Source of the DNA: Candidatus Obscuribacterales bacterium
Lineage (GTDB): Bacteria > Cyanobacteriota > Vampirovibrionia > Obscuribacterales > Obscuribacteraceae
Length of the DNA: 64,000 bases
Reading direction: 5' to 3'
Assembly (NCBI GenBank): GCA_019750335.1
Contig: JAIEOQ010000006.1
Location: 62,001 to 126,000 of the forward strand
Part shown: one piece after another, positions 25,439 through 33,769 of the stretch
How the letters are laid out: each line of letters opens with the position of its first letter
Numbering within the stretch: position 1 is the first letter of the stretch
Position numbers and translations under genes: made by a program
Notes under the pieces: model-generated
Database searches by the model: none
The model's input: only the letters and a program-made list of their open reading frames with translations
Told to the model about the DNA's origin: nothing

Positions 25439-26221
25439 ATGCATTTCAAACATGTTTTGCGGATTGGAGCTCTTCTTGCTCTGGTTGTGATTGTTTTTTC
25501 CAGCAAACAAGCTTCAGCAACGGTGATTCGGAAGGTCAGAGAGTCTGTCAATTCGAGCGGACAAAGAGTTGAAGAATGGTCTCAACCGGCTAACGTCAAA
25601 AAGCTGGTCACTTACCAAAACACTTACGGCAGCGGTCTTGTCAAAGTCGAGTACCAACGTCCGGATGGCTCGGTGCGCACCTTCCGTTACGATACGGACG
25701 GCAAAACCCTAAGCGCTAATTACGAGGTCAACAAGGATGGCGACTATGTTGAGCAGGAGTATTACGACCAAGGTAAACTCACCAACAGCCGGCATTTGCG
25801 TGCCGACAAAAGTTTGGAGCTGAAAGGTTATTATGCCGACGGCAAGACGCTCCATGTTCATCAAACCTGGCGTCATGAGCCGCAGGGAAAAGGCAAAAAT
25901 GGGCGAGTCAGCCCATACTTGCTTACCTCGGTAAAGGAATATGGGGCAGACGGCCAAATCCGGCGCGAGCTTTATTTCCACCCCGACGGTAAGAAAGTAG
26001 CGAAAGACGTGGTCTACGACGATCAAGGTGGCTACAAAGCAACTACGGTTGGCGATGACGGCATGGAAATCAGCTATGAGTATGGCGGTGCTCCTGGAGC
26101 GCCGGCAACGATCAAAGCGAAAAAGGATGTTCCTTTTGCCGGTAAAGACTTCAGCAAGCTGATTCTTGATCCGCATTTCGGCGGCAATGAGCCTGGTGTG
26201 TCAAAGATCTACAAGTTCTAG
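25439..26221 (+). CDS. secreted DG-repeat (MORN/YD-like) protein
   Basis: 260 residues. A signal peptide (about 1-27, ending ASA) precedes repeats of the type VEYQRPDGSVRTFRYDTDGKTL, YYDQGKLTNS, YGADGQIRREL and FHPDGKKVAKDVVYDDQGG. Each unit is about 20 residues and centres on a D-G turn, like MORN_2 or YD repeats. The C-terminus is not repetitive (DPHFGGNEPGVSKIYKF). It is periplasmic or surface-exposed. It is probably co-transcribed with the CNNM protein gene, since only 28 nt separate them. One of five such proteins in the window. Confidence 0.75.
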   Translation: MHFKHVLRIGALLALVVIVFSSKQASATVIRKVRESVNSSGQRVEEWSQPANVKKLVTYQNTYGSGLVKVEYQRPDGSVRTFRYDTDGKTLSANYEVNKDGDYVEQEYYDQGKLTNSRHLRADKSLELKGYYADGKTLHVHQTWRHEPQGKGKNGRVSPYLLTSVKEYGADGQIRRELYFHPDGKKVAKDVVYDDQGGYKATTVGDDGMEISYEYGGAPGAPATIKAKKDVPFAGKDFSKLILDPHFGGNEPGVSKIYKF

Positions 26222-26233
26222 TCCGATTGAAGA

Positions 26234-26264
26234 TGTGCTGGCCGTGCCCGTGGCGGCCAGCACA
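26234..26264 (+). terminator. hairpin, probable weak terminator
   Basis: Eleven-bp stem TGTGCTGGCCG / CGGCCAGCACA followed by only CTTCTT. The next gene starts 50 nt on, so read-through is likely. Confidence 0.6.
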
Positions 26265-26313
26265 CTTCTTCGTGAGTTACTAATAAACAGGTTCCAAAAG
26301 AGGAGTAATTGTT

Positions 26314-26691
26314 ATGCCAAAAACAGTTGGCTACGCGGTTTGGCCGGCTCTTTCTGCCATCATTGCTTACGCTTGGGGTGGAGGTTCACTGCTTTGTGTT
26401 GTCTTGACCGTTGTTGTGTGCCTGAGTGCGAGCTATTTCCGCTATTTTGAATTACCATCTCCAACTCCCTACTTAAGTGACCGTACGCCCCAGGAAATCC
26501 CAGGCGTTCAGTTTACGAACGGCGAATGGATATACCATTTTTGGTTCACGATGGTTTCCAGTATGAGTCTGTTCTCTTATCTGCTTTTTGGTGTGGCTAA
26601 ACCCCTTGGTTGGGCTTTTATAGCTAGCTTTGTTGCCTGTTTTCTGCTTGGAATTGTTCGCATAATATACCTAAGTTGGCAGGCTGTGTAA
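26314..26691 (+). CDS. small multi-helix membrane protein
   Basis: 125 residues with hydrophobic segments at about 8-22, 25-42, 75-92 and 98-120, and a short exposed loop between the second and third (FELPSPTPYLSDRTPQEIPGVQFTNGEW). AGAGGAG lies 8 nt before the ATG. No family recognised. It follows a hairpin after the DG-repeat gene and ends at a strong bidirectional terminator. Confidence 0.65.
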   Translation: MPKTVGYAVWPALSAIIAYAWGGGSLLCVVLTVVVCLSASYFRYFELPSPTPYLSDRTPQEIPGVQFTNGEWIYHFWFTMVSSMSLFSYLLFGVAKPLGWAFIASFVACFLLGIVRIIYLSWQAV

Positions 26692-26705
26692 TTGACAAAG
26701 AGTAA

Positions 26706-26732
26706 GACCGGTGGACAATCTGTCCACCGGTC
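26706..26732. terminator. bidirectional intrinsic terminator
   Basis: Perfect 12-bp stem GACCGGTGGACA / TGTCCACCGGTC with a 3-nt loop between convergent genes. Confidence 0.75.
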
Positions 26733-26772
26733 CTGGACCAGTTGATTTGTATTCACGCTTTTTTGTTTAGCA

Positions 26773-26791
26773 ATACTATCAGTTGTAGTAT
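26773..26791. repeat. 19-bp AT-rich dyad, copy 3
   Basis: ATACTAT-CAGTT-GTAGTAT, six of seven arm positions paired with a 5-nt spacer, between the stops of two convergent genes. Confidence 0.6.
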
Positions 26792-26809
26792 GTTTCGAGA
26801 ATTGAAAAG

Positions 26810-27925
26810 TCAAAATGTAGAGGCTGTGTTCGGCTTGCCGGCAGGGTAATCTTGATAAAGCTTGAGCATGGTCGCTTTGTCGCGCTTGGTTAGAGCCGGC
26901 CAGACAGCCGGAGATTCGGAGAAAAACATTACGTCTTTAGGATTGGTCGAATGACCGGCAAATCCGAGAGCATGCCCGATTTCGTGCAAGCAGGCTTTTT
27001 TCATATCGTCATCACTTAACGCCAATCCGCTCTGGCGGTTATTCACAAGCAAAATAACGTGAGCGCCGGCAATTTTTTGTTCGCTGCTTTTAGGCTCATC
27101 TTTGAATTCAACCTTAGCCACGCCTTGTTCTACATTGTTTCCTTCACCGTGCAAAAAAGCCGGATCAGCTGTCCAAGTAAAAACTATGTCTGCTTCTCTT
27201 GGATCCGTAACCAAGCTGTAAGAAAGTTTGCCGTGGCTGGCTTTGGTCCAGTCATTGAAAGCGGCAAGCACGATATAGTTGAAAGTTTCGCGAAAGCCAG
27301 CCACGCTATTTCCGGCTTGATCCGTGCCGTTAGCGATAAACAGTTTCAGCGGTAGTTTTGCTAGAGGCCAGCGTCTTTGTTTGCCGTGCCAACATACGCT
27401 TTGAAAATAATCGTTTGAGTCGGGGTCCGATTGTACTTGTTTTACACCATGTTGTTTTAAGGCAGCAATTAAGCCTCGCACTTCTTCTTTGTCTTCCGAG
27501 TTCGGATTTTTTTTCAAATAATTTTCGAACCAAAGAATCGCTTCTTGGGTTTTGCCTTGAACTTGATAGCAGCTGGCAATATTGACTATGCATTCTTTCA
27601 ATTTAGGATTGATGTGCCAGGCTTTTTCAAACTCATTGATAGCTCGGGGAAAGTCACCGCATTCGTGATAACAAAAGCCGAGATTGTAATGAACCGCCGA
27701 TTCTTCCGGCCAAAGTTCAACAGCTGTTTCAAGCATTTTTCGTGCTTTGAAAGGTTTTTTCTCTTTGAGCAGTTTAGAGCCGTCAACCAGTAGACGATAA
27801 GCTTGTTCTTGTTGGGCGGTAGCCGGTTCCAGGCGCGCTTCCTGTTTTGCCGTTGCTGCCAGCAAAGGAAAAAAAACAAGTCCGCAGATAAGTCGTTGCC
27901 AATTACTGATAAAGCTTTTACTCAT
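26810..27925 (-). CDS. TPR protein with matrixin-like metalloprotease domain
   Basis: 371 residues. A short signal-like N-terminus (to about 25) leads to three TPR-type helical repeats (about 40-150: EESAVHYNLGFCYHECGDFPRAINEFEKA). The C-terminal half carries the zinc motif HEIGHALGFAGHS (314-326) and a DVM Met-turn a few residues later, as in M10 matrixins. The spacing HExxHxxGxxGH has one extra residue before the third His, a variant I have seen in other bacterial TPR-matrixin proteins. It is a likely secreted or envelope protease whose TPRs could recruit substrates or partners. GGTGAG lies before the ATG. Confidence 0.82.
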   Translation of the reverse strand: MSKSFISNWQRLICGLVFFPLLAATAKQEARLEPATAQQEQAYRLLVDGSKLLKEKKPFKARKMLETAVELWPEESAVHYNLGFCYHECGDFPRAINEFEKAWHINPKLKECIVNIASCYQVQGKTQEAILWFENYLKKNPNSEDKEEVRGLIAALKQHGVKQVQSDPDSNDYFQSVCWHGKQRRWPLAKLPLKLFIANGTDQAGNSVAGFRETFNYIVLAAFNDWTKASHGKLSYSLVTDPREADIVFTWTADPAFLHGEGNNVEQGVAKVEFKDEPKSSEQKIAGAHVILLVNNRQSGLALSDDDMKKACLHEIGHALGFAGHSTNPKDVMFFSESPAVWPALTKRDKATMLKLYQDYPAGKPNTASTF

Positions 27926-28050
27926 TTCTCACCCTAGCCTACATGGTAGTTGTTCCACGCTGGCGTCCTCATTCGTGGAAATACCATTGTCCAAAGTTTG
28001 AAGAATTTGTAACATTTATCAGAACCAAACAAATCCGCAAGGAGTCTTTA

Positions 28051-28287
28051 ATGGACGTCTATTCTTGGATGATTTTCCTTTATGTTGCCGGCACTATGGT
28101 GATCGGCTGGTTTTTGCTCAGCGAGCTTTTGCCTTCATTCAAGGGTAAAGACAAATTTGTCGGTCCGACTTATTGGGGAATGTATGACGGCGCCAAAGAA
28201 GAGTTGGCAACGGAAAAAATCATTCTTCTGCACGAAATTGAAAATCCGGTTGAAGAGCGGGGAAGAATAGTTAAACCTACCTGCTAA
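28051..28287 (+). CDS. small single-helix membrane protein
   Basis: 78 residues from the ATG at 28051 (AAGGAG 7 nt upstream); the frame extends further left without a ribosome site. One N-terminal membrane helix (WMIFLYVAGTMVIGWFLLSELL) is followed by a cytoplasmic, charged tail (EELATEKIILLHEIENPVEERGRIVKPTC). It is divergent from the matrixin gene. No family recognised. A perfect hairpin marks its end. Confidence 0.6.
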   Translation: MDVYSWMIFLYVAGTMVIGWFLLSELLPSFKGKDKFVGPTYWGMYDGAKEELATEKIILLHEIENPVEERGRIVKPTC

Positions 28288-28309
28288 TCGGTTTAAAAGT
28301 AAAAAAGCA

Positions 28310-28347
28310 GACGAAAACGCTGGGTAGTTATACCCAGCGTTTTCGTC
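28310..28347. terminator. bidirectional intrinsic terminator
   Basis: Perfect 15-bp stem GACGAAAACGCTGGG / CCCAGCGTTTTCGTC with an 8-nt loop between convergent genes. Confidence 0.8.
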
Positions 28348-28354
28348 GAAAAGC

Positions 28355-28702
28355 TTACGTATCTTCGATCGGAATCAACTCAAGGCTGTCGATATATGAA
28401 CCGCTTTCGGTATCATGACCGACCAGAGCCAGATCCCATTTTTGTTTGGAATCTTTCTGTTGTTCAAGCAGCTTAGCCAAAACTTCGGCCTGTTCCGGTG
28501 CTCCGCCGTGCAGTGTGCCGGCTAACTTACCGTTGGCGTAAAGCAAAGGCAGGCTGCTCACTTGCCTTGTTTCTTCCGTTTCGCCGACGAATATCGCTTC
28601 GATAAGCGATTTCGGGCTAACGCGCACGGTGATATTCATTACTTGGGGCATCACCGCTAGGTTGTAAACCTTAGGAAGGGTTTTATTCCAGGGTTTGTAC
28701 AT
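28355..28702 (-). CDS. hypothetical protein downstream of ftsH
   Basis: 115 residues, soluble, mainly beta in the first half (NITVRVSPKSLIEAIFVGETEETRQVSSLPLLYANGKLAGTLHGG) and helical after (EQAEVLAKLLEQQKDSKQ). GAGG lies about 10 nt before the ATG. It is on the same strand as ftsH and the small membrane gene, and only 52 nt beyond that gene. No recognised family. Confidence 0.6.
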   Translation of the reverse strand: MYKPWNKTLPKVYNLAVMPQVMNITVRVSPKSLIEAIFVGETEETRQVSSLPLLYANGKLAGTLHGGAPEQAEVLAKLLEQQKDSKQKWDLALVGHDTESGSYIDSLELIPIEDT

Positions 28703-28754
28703 CAGCTTTTTTCCTCGAGCTTCTTAGTTATGCGGACTAAGTTCGTACAAAGCC

Positions 28755-28955
28755 TCACTGATCAAAGGAATCGACGTCTTTGAAAACGTAAGCCAAAGCC
28801 GTCATCATGTAGAAAACGCCGGCAAAGACCAAACCGGCTTGCCACTGCTTGTCGGTGGCATAGTTGCCTGCCGTCAAGCAAGACAAAGTCAGAACAATGG
28901 CGATTGAACCGCGGATGCGGTCCGGTATCGAAGTGACTTTCGCTGGTTTTTTCAT
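28755..28955 (-). CDS. small two-helix membrane protein in the ftsH operon
   Basis: 66 residues. A charged N-terminus (KKPAKVTSIPDRIRG) precedes two membrane helices (SIAIVLTLSCLTAGNYA; AGLVFAGVFYMMTALAYVF). It starts 5 nt after the ftsH stop, so it is almost certainly co-transcribed and perhaps co-translated with it. Small membrane proteins are known to modulate FtsH-type proteases or to be their substrates. That this one does so is inference from position. Confidence 0.65.
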   Translation of the reverse strand: MKKPAKVTSIPDRIRGSIAIVLTLSCLTAGNYATDKQWQAGLVFAGVFYMMTALAYVFKDVDSFDQ

Positions 28956-28960
28956 AGTCG

Positions 28961-30958
28961 TTATTTCTTTTCTGCTTCTGAAGCGGCAGGGTCGAAGACG
29001 AGTTCATCGTCTTCGACTCCTGACGGAATTGCCTTCAACATCTCTTCAAACTGAGGACGGAGTACCGTCTCTTGCGTCATGAGCAGTTGGCAAAGAGCTT
29101 CCATCCGCTCTTTATCTTTTTCGACAATCAAACGAGCGACTCGGTAGCAATGTCGAACGATACGCAAAACTTCGCGGTCGATTTCGTTAGCCAGATCATC
29201 GCCGTAAGCGATGGTTCCACCTGACGAACCCATGCCTAAAGGTGATTCGCCACGATCGCCCACTGATAGCGGACCAAGGCGGGACATGCCCCACTTTGTC
29301 ACCATCATGCGTGCCATGCCGGTTGCTTGCTCGAAGTCGTTGGATGCGCCGGCGTCGACAGTGTTGGTGTACACCTCTTGGGCGGCGCGGCCAGCCATGG
29401 CGACGATGATTCGGGCAATCGCTTGTTGATCGCTCAAGCTCACTTGATCGTGGTCGGGCATTTGCTGGACATAGCCTAAAGCCCGGCCGCGCATCATGAT
29501 CGTGATTTTGGTCACCGGATTGGCGTGCTTCAAACGACCGGCCACGCAAGCGTGACCGCTTTCGTGATAAGCGGTATTTAGCTTGTCTTTCTCAAGCATG
29601 GATTTTTGCCGCGAAGTTAACGGCGCTCCATACTTGATAAAAGCCGCTCCTTCGTCAAGCTCTTGCAAGGTGATAGCCTTGGGTAAGATTTTGTCGATCT
29701 CTTCGGCAGGCATGTTCTGCGCTTCCAAAGCTTGTCTTTGAGCGGCGTAACGCTCGGCGGCGATAATAGCCGCTCGGCTGCAAGCGCCTTCAATTTCAGC
29801 ACCGCTGTAGCCGTAAGTGCTTTGAGCAAGAGCCGTCAAAGACACTGCCGGAGCCAGTGGCTTACCGCGAGTATGGATGGCGAAAATCTTTTCACGCCCG
29901 GCAACGTCAGGCAGTGGCACTTCAATGTGCACTTCGAAACGACCGGGACGCATAAGAGCTTCGTCGAGCATTTCCGGACGATTAGTCGCGGCCATGACGA
30001 TGATGCCATCATTGTCTTGCATACCGTCCATTTCGACGAGGATAGCGTTCAAAGTTTGTTCTCGTTCTTGATGCCCGCCATTGCCCAAGCCGCTTCCGCG
30101 CTTGCCGCCGACAGCATCAAGTTCGTCGATGAACAAAATGACAGGCTTTTTGTACTTACGGGCTTTTGCTCGAGCTTCACGCCATTTGGTGCGTACTCGA
30201 GAAGCGCCGACGCCGACATACATCTCCACGAAGTCCGAGCCGGACATGCCCTCGAAGAAGCCATCGAGCTCGCCGGCAACTGCTTTCGCTAAAAGCGTTT
30301 TGCCGGTACCGGGAGGACCCTTGAGCAGATAGCCGCGGGGGATCTTGGCACCGAAGCTTTGATAGATCTCCGCTCCGACTAAGCTTTTGACAATGCGTCG
30401 CAACTCTTGCACAGCTTCGTCGCAACCGGCCACTTCGTTGAAAGTGACTTTCTTAATCGGGCTTGGTGCTGCTCCTTGATTGGGCATCGTTTTGCCTTGC
30501 AACAAAGTACGTTGCTGGCGTTGGCTGAGCCACATCATGAAGCCGAAAAACACAACCATGATCCCTACTGAAATTATCCAACCCGGGATGCCGTCAAGGG
30601 CGGACTCTTCGGCAACGACAGGAATTTGTGCTTTGGTCGCTTTGTTCAGGAGTTCGCTCTGACCGCCGGGAGGAATAGCGATGAAAGCGGGCTTGTGTCC
30701 TTGCCGCTCCAGCATAATGCGTTGTGAGCCGTTTTCAAAAACAATCTGTTTCACCGTCGTCGGCTCTTTGTCGATGATGTTGATCAAATCGGTAAAAGTC
30801 AAAGGAGCTGCAACTACAGGCTGCGGCTTCGCTTCGACTTTTGCAGCCGGGGTTTGACCGTTATTCACCGAACCGGGAGTAACGGCAAAGTAAGCGAAGA
30901 GAGCAGCTAAGCAGGGAATTGCGAGCATCCAGAGAGCGAACTTGAAGTTCTTGCCCAT
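28961..30958 (-). CDS. ftsH: ATP-dependent zinc metalloprotease FtsH
   Basis: 665 residues. An N-terminal membrane helix (MLAIPCLAALFAYFAV), a periplasmic domain and a second helix (WIISVGIMVVFFGFMMWL) precede the AAA+ domain. Walker A is GPPGTGKT (214-221), the pore segment is SGSDFVEMYVGVGASRVR, Walker B is ILFIDELDA and the SRH is ATNRPEMLDEALMRPGRF. The zinc site is HESGH (465-469). The periplasmic region is about 100 residues and begins with a Gln/Pro/Ala-rich linker. FtsH degrades misassembled membrane and regulatory proteins. Two 25-residue membrane miniproteins lie upstream on the same strand. The start site is weak in Shine-Dalgarno character. Confidence 0.96.
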   Translation of the reverse strand: MGKNFKFALWMLAIPCLAALFAYFAVTPGSVNNGQTPAAKVEAKPQPVVAAPLTFTDLINIIDKEPTTVKQIVFENGSQRIMLERQGHKPAFIAIPPGGQSELLNKATKAQIPVVAEESALDGIPGWIISVGIMVVFFGFMMWLSQRQQRTLLQGKTMPNQGAAPSPIKKVTFNEVAGCDEAVQELRRIVKSLVGAEIYQSFGAKIPRGYLLKGPPGTGKTLLAKAVAGELDGFFEGMSGSDFVEMYVGVGASRVRTKWREARAKARKYKKPVILFIDELDAVGGKRGSGLGNGGHQEREQTLNAILVEMDGMQDNDGIIVMAATNRPEMLDEALMRPGRFEVHIEVPLPDVAGREKIFAIHTRGKPLAPAVSLTALAQSTYGYSGAEIEGACSRAAIIAAERYAAQRQALEAQNMPAEEIDKILPKAITLQELDEGAAFIKYGAPLTSRQKSMLEKDKLNTAYHESGHACVAGRLKHANPVTKITIMMRGRALGYVQQMPDHDQVSLSDQQAIARIIVAMAGRAAQEVYTNTVDAGASNDFEQATGMARMMVTKWGMSRLGPLSVGDRGESPLGMGSSGGTIAYGDDLANEIDREVLRIVRHCYRVARLIVEKDKERMEALCQLLMTQETVLRPQFEEMLKAIPSGVEDDELVFDPAASEAEKK

Positions 30959-31113
30959 GGGTGTGTTCTCGTTGTGTCAAGGCACTGGCGGTATCAGTGC
31001 GGTTATAAAATTCAGCCGGCGCCAGCAAGTTGAATGTCTGGGTGTACCGTTGAATGACGACGGGACGCCGGCTGTGAGTAAATAATTCGGAAAATCAAAA
31101 CGCTAGAAACTGT

Positions 31114-31191
31114 TTATCGCCGAGTGGCGGCTAGGGCAAGGATGCCGAAACCAAACGCCAGAATGATCACGAAAACAATCATTGGGTCCAT
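31114..31191 (-). CDS. 25-residue membrane miniprotein, paralogue 1 (ftsH-proximal)
   Basis: A frame of 25 codons from the ATG at 31191, with GAGG about 10 nt upstream. The product is one hydrophobic helix with an acidic N-terminus (MDP) and ends TRR, so the C-terminus is probably cytoplasmic. It aligns without gaps to the miniprotein 71 bp upstream: both have an F-x-FG core, then a -AL- pair, and end in RR. A spacer of 155 nt separates it from ftsH on the same strand. It is too short for routine annotation. The ungapped paralogue makes it credible. Confidence 0.65.
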   Translation of the reverse strand: MDPMIVFVIILAFGFGILALAATRR

Positions 31192-31262
31192 AGAGAAAGC
31201 CTCATTTCGAGTAATACTCTCTAGGTTTCATCCGTAACAAAGAGGATGTTTGCGGTAGTAGC

Positions 31263-31340
31263 TTAACGGCGAAGGCGGCTTAGTGCGACAAGACCAAAAG
31301 CGAAAAGTAGAAACACGCCGAGGATGAGAACCGATTCCAC
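31263..31340 (-). CDS. 25-residue membrane miniprotein, paralogue 2
   Basis: A frame of exactly 25 codons from a GTG at 31340, with AGGA 10 nt upstream. The product begins MESV, has one hydrophobic helix (LILGVFLLFAFGLVALS) and ends RLRR. Equal length, the same charge layout (acidic N-terminus, Arg-Arg C-terminus) and the shared FGxxAL core show duplication with the neighbouring miniprotein. The size and hydrophobicity resemble single-helix accessory subunits such as KdpF or CydX, but no kdp or cyd gene is present. The location before ftsH suggests a protease regulator, which is unproved. Confidence 0.6.
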   Translation of the reverse strand: MESVLILGVFLLFAFGLVALSRLRR

Positions 31341-31701
31341 AAGTACGAGTCCTAATTGGAAAGGTAAGTTTGCTACGCATGACTCGTAGGAAAAAAGCTT
31401 TGATTAGGGGCGGTTACTTACTTGGCTTTATTGTTCAGTTTTTTGAAAAGAAGTTATTGAGGATCTAAAACTAGATAGATTTAGTATCTGATAGCAAGCG
31501 GATTTCCAAGAGAATGCTCAGCAGCCGCTTTTCAACCGCTGTTTAGAAGCCGCACAGCAAGCGGATCTTAATCAATCAAAAGATGTCATCATCCTGGCAG
31601 CTTGGTCGGTTGGCGCTAGAAAAGGGCAGTTAAGAGTTGAGCGAGCTGGCGGAGGTCGCTGGGGATAATCTCAAGCGAGCGATGGGGCTGTTGATGTGAT
31701 A
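31341..31701. other. non-coding spacer upstream of the miniproteins
   Basis: About 360 bases without a credible frame, ending at a perfect dyad and a terminator. It probably holds the promoter of the miniprotein-ftsH transcript on the minus strand. No clear promoter boxes seen. Confidence 0.4.
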
Positions 31702-31720
31702 ATACTATTGTTTATAGTAT
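31702..31720. repeat. 19-bp AT-rich dyad, perfect copy (copy 4)
   Basis: ATACTAT-TGTTT-ATAGTAT, all seven arm positions paired with a 5-nt spacer. It lies 15 nt from the next terminator, in the spacer downstream of the DUF4139 gene. Confidence 0.75.
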
Positions 31721-31734
31721 AAATTAGACAAAAA

Positions 31735-31769
31735 AGAGAGCGACCAAGTTGTTTTCCTGGTCGCTCTCT
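31735..31769 (-). terminator. intrinsic terminator of the DUF4139 gene
   Basis: Perfect 12-bp stem AGAGAGCGACCA / TGGTCGCTCTCT, preceded on the plus strand by AAAAA (U tract on the minus strand). Confidence 0.85.
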
Positions 31770-31809
31770 CGCTTAAAGCTCAATCAAGTTGGCAATTCGA
31801 AGCGGTTGC

Positions 31810-33306
31810 TTATTGTTGTTCTTCTTCGCTCGTTTCCTCTTCTTCCGCCATTTCGATTTGAGTTTCGCGGATGACATAAGTCACCGTCTGCTTTTCGCCG
31901 GCGGCAAGATGCACGCGCTTTTCGTAATCGGTGTTACCCGTTTTCGTCAGCCCGTGATCACCTAGGAGTTCGCAGTTATCGCCGAGAACTTCTTCGATAA
32001 CCACTTCCACGGCGTAGGACTTGGCGTTGTAAAGCTCGACGACGCAAGTTCTGTCGTAATGAACTTTCTGTTGTGCCGGCTCTTCCTGCGCGCCGTGAAC
32101 GCGTCGTTGCGGAGCCAGCTTTTTGCCTAGCTCGCGCTTGGTATCGACCACTTGACGGCTGGCTTTGAGATCAAAATCAGCTCCGATATCGAGGCTGATT
32201 TTGTCGCCAAGAGCAGTGTCGGCCAGCTGACCGCCGCCGCTCTTCAAATAAGTACCTTCGGTATCACGTTGCAGGATGGCAACACTGCCAGCCGGCAGCG
32301 GCGTACCCAAGCGGTGTTCGGCGGTGTTTTCGAAGAGAAAACGATTGCGTACGGGTTGCTCGACTCTCTCGCTACTCCCGGCTGCGTGCCAGTGGTGCAT
32401 TTTGGGCAAGCGACATTCGCGCTGCACCGGTACGGTTGTTGCCATGTAGAAGGGAATCTTTTGGTTCTGACCGTCTTCGATGGAGGCTTTGCCGATCTTG
32501 TACGACTTGACCTGGCCGACGTTGTCCACCCGGGCTGCGCGCACCGACTTGGCTCGCATCGGCGCTGCTGCCGTCAGGGTGAAACCAGCGCGTTGACCGC
32601 CACCGGCGTCCATCATTTCGAGACCGGTGTTGCTGTCTTCGTAACCGGCGTCGCCGGCCACGACTTTGAGCAACGCTTCTTCAAAGCTTGCTCCCGAGCT
32701 GTTATTGACGAAGACCGAGCCGTCCCAATCGACACAGCCCTTCGCTTCGTCATAAACAAGCTTGTAGTCGGCTTGCCAGGAGAAGTTGGTGGCTTTGTAA
32801 AAGAGATGGACAATGTAGTCGCCCTTGGTTTCGGCTTCCAGAGTCATGGAGAGCGAAGGCGTGTTGGCCAAGCCTTCAGGCACTCCCTTGAAAATAAAGC
32901 CGCTAACATTCTGGACCTGCTGTACGCTGCCGCCCTTCAGGCGCACGACTGCCGTGTTGCCGTAAAGATTGAGCAGTGTACCTTTGACTTCGCGCTCACC
33001 TTCTTCGCCGGCAACGGTATAACGTACCGTAACCTTCTTGTTGAGCGAGCGTTGTTGGACGGTTTGCGGAGTAAGATTCGCGCTACGAAAACTCGTGGAA
33101 CGCAGAGTAACCTTGCCAGGACCTTCGACTGAATCCACGTGAATGCTTGAGGGATCAAAGCTTACGGGAAAACCTTCGAGCTGGAACTGGTTGACGCCTT
33201 CATTCAAGCGCACGGCGTAGCTGCCTTGAATCAGGGCATACCCGGGATAAACGCTTACCGAAAGATTGCCGAGTTTGTTGCTTGAAGTCTTGTCGTTTTT
33301 GGACAT
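31810..33306 (-). CDS. DUF4139 domain protein
   Basis: 498 residues with no clear signal peptide or membrane segment. The N-terminal part (about 10-150) fits the DUF4140-type beta domain found in partners (VYPGYALIQGSYAVRLNEGVNQFQLEGFP). The middle matches DUF4139: YKATNFSWQADYKLVYDEAKG, then FVNNSSGASFEEALLKVVAGD. The end includes KVHYDRTCVVELYNAKSYAVEVVIEEV, a common closing block, and an acidic tail of Glu. Family members are predicted beta-sandwich scaffolds of unknown function, often with lipoprotein or secreted forms; this one is cytoplasmic by sequence. Codons are C-rich, suggesting strong expression. Confidence 0.75.
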   Translation of the reverse strand: MSKNDKTSSNKLGNLSVSVYPGYALIQGSYAVRLNEGVNQFQLEGFPVSFDPSSIHVDSVEGPGKVTLRSTSFRSANLTPQTVQQRSLNKKVTVRYTVAGEEGEREVKGTLLNLYGNTAVVRLKGGSVQQVQNVSGFIFKGVPEGLANTPSLSMTLEAETKGDYIVHLFYKATNFSWQADYKLVYDEAKGCVDWDGSVFVNNSSGASFEEALLKVVAGDAGYEDSNTGLEMMDAGGGQRAGFTLTAAAPMRAKSVRAARVDNVGQVKSYKIGKASIEDGQNQKIPFYMATTVPVQRECRLPKMHHWHAAGSSERVEQPVRNRFLFENTAEHRLGTPLPAGSVAILQRDTEGTYLKSGGGQLADTALGDKISLDIGADFDLKASRQVVDTKRELGKKLAPQRRVHGAQEEPAQQKVHYDRTCVVELYNAKSYAVEVVIEEVLGDNCELLGDHGLTKTGNTDYEKRVHLAAGEKQTVTYVIRETQIEMAEEEETSEEEQQ

Positions 33307-33723
33307 TCTTTACTCTATATCTGTCGTGAGTGAGGACCCGTTTCCGTTGCCGACATAGCTACGTTTTCGGATCCTGGGCGCGGACAAACACTCTTAGCAT
33401 CGCCACTGCAAGCTAGACAAAACAAAACCAGAGATTAAGCTGGAGTTGTTGATGAGAAAGTTGTCGTAGCTTTAATTTTGGCGGTTACTAATTTAAGTGC
33501 GTGTCTGCGAGGGATGTCCAAGCTTATTCACTGGCATGCATCAAGTTCAACTTTTCGCCCTCTTGGGTTAAGCAGTTGAAGAGCATTATTTTGATGCCAA
33601 GATGGCGCTGCTTGCGCAAAGCGTGCCTGGCTGTATATGCGTTGTTTATCAAACGGTGTCAAAACAAGGCAAAAAGCACAAAAAGAGACTGGTATTGTCG
33701 GCGGTATCATAGTTTTGATCAAA
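33307..33723. other. non-coding spacer
   Basis: About 420 bases between the DUF4139 gene start and the terminator of the propeller operon. The plus-strand frame from 33501 across the terminator into the next gene has no ribosome site and is judged spurious. Promoter expected on the minus strand; none identified. Confidence 0.4.
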
Positions 33724-33769
33724 TTTTTTTCGGGACCGGGTGCTTTTGTAACACCCGGTCCCGAAAAAT
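33724..33769 (-). terminator. strong intrinsic terminator of the propeller operon
   Basis: Seventeen-bp stem TTTTTCGGGACCGGGTG / CACCCGGTCCCGAAAAA with a 9-nt loop, reaching the stop codon. The A/T flanks serve both strands. Confidence 0.9.

Noticed and set aside
32152..33132. 326-codon frame antisense to the DUF4139 gene
   Set aside because: Same artefact; the sense frame matches a known domain and has a terminator.
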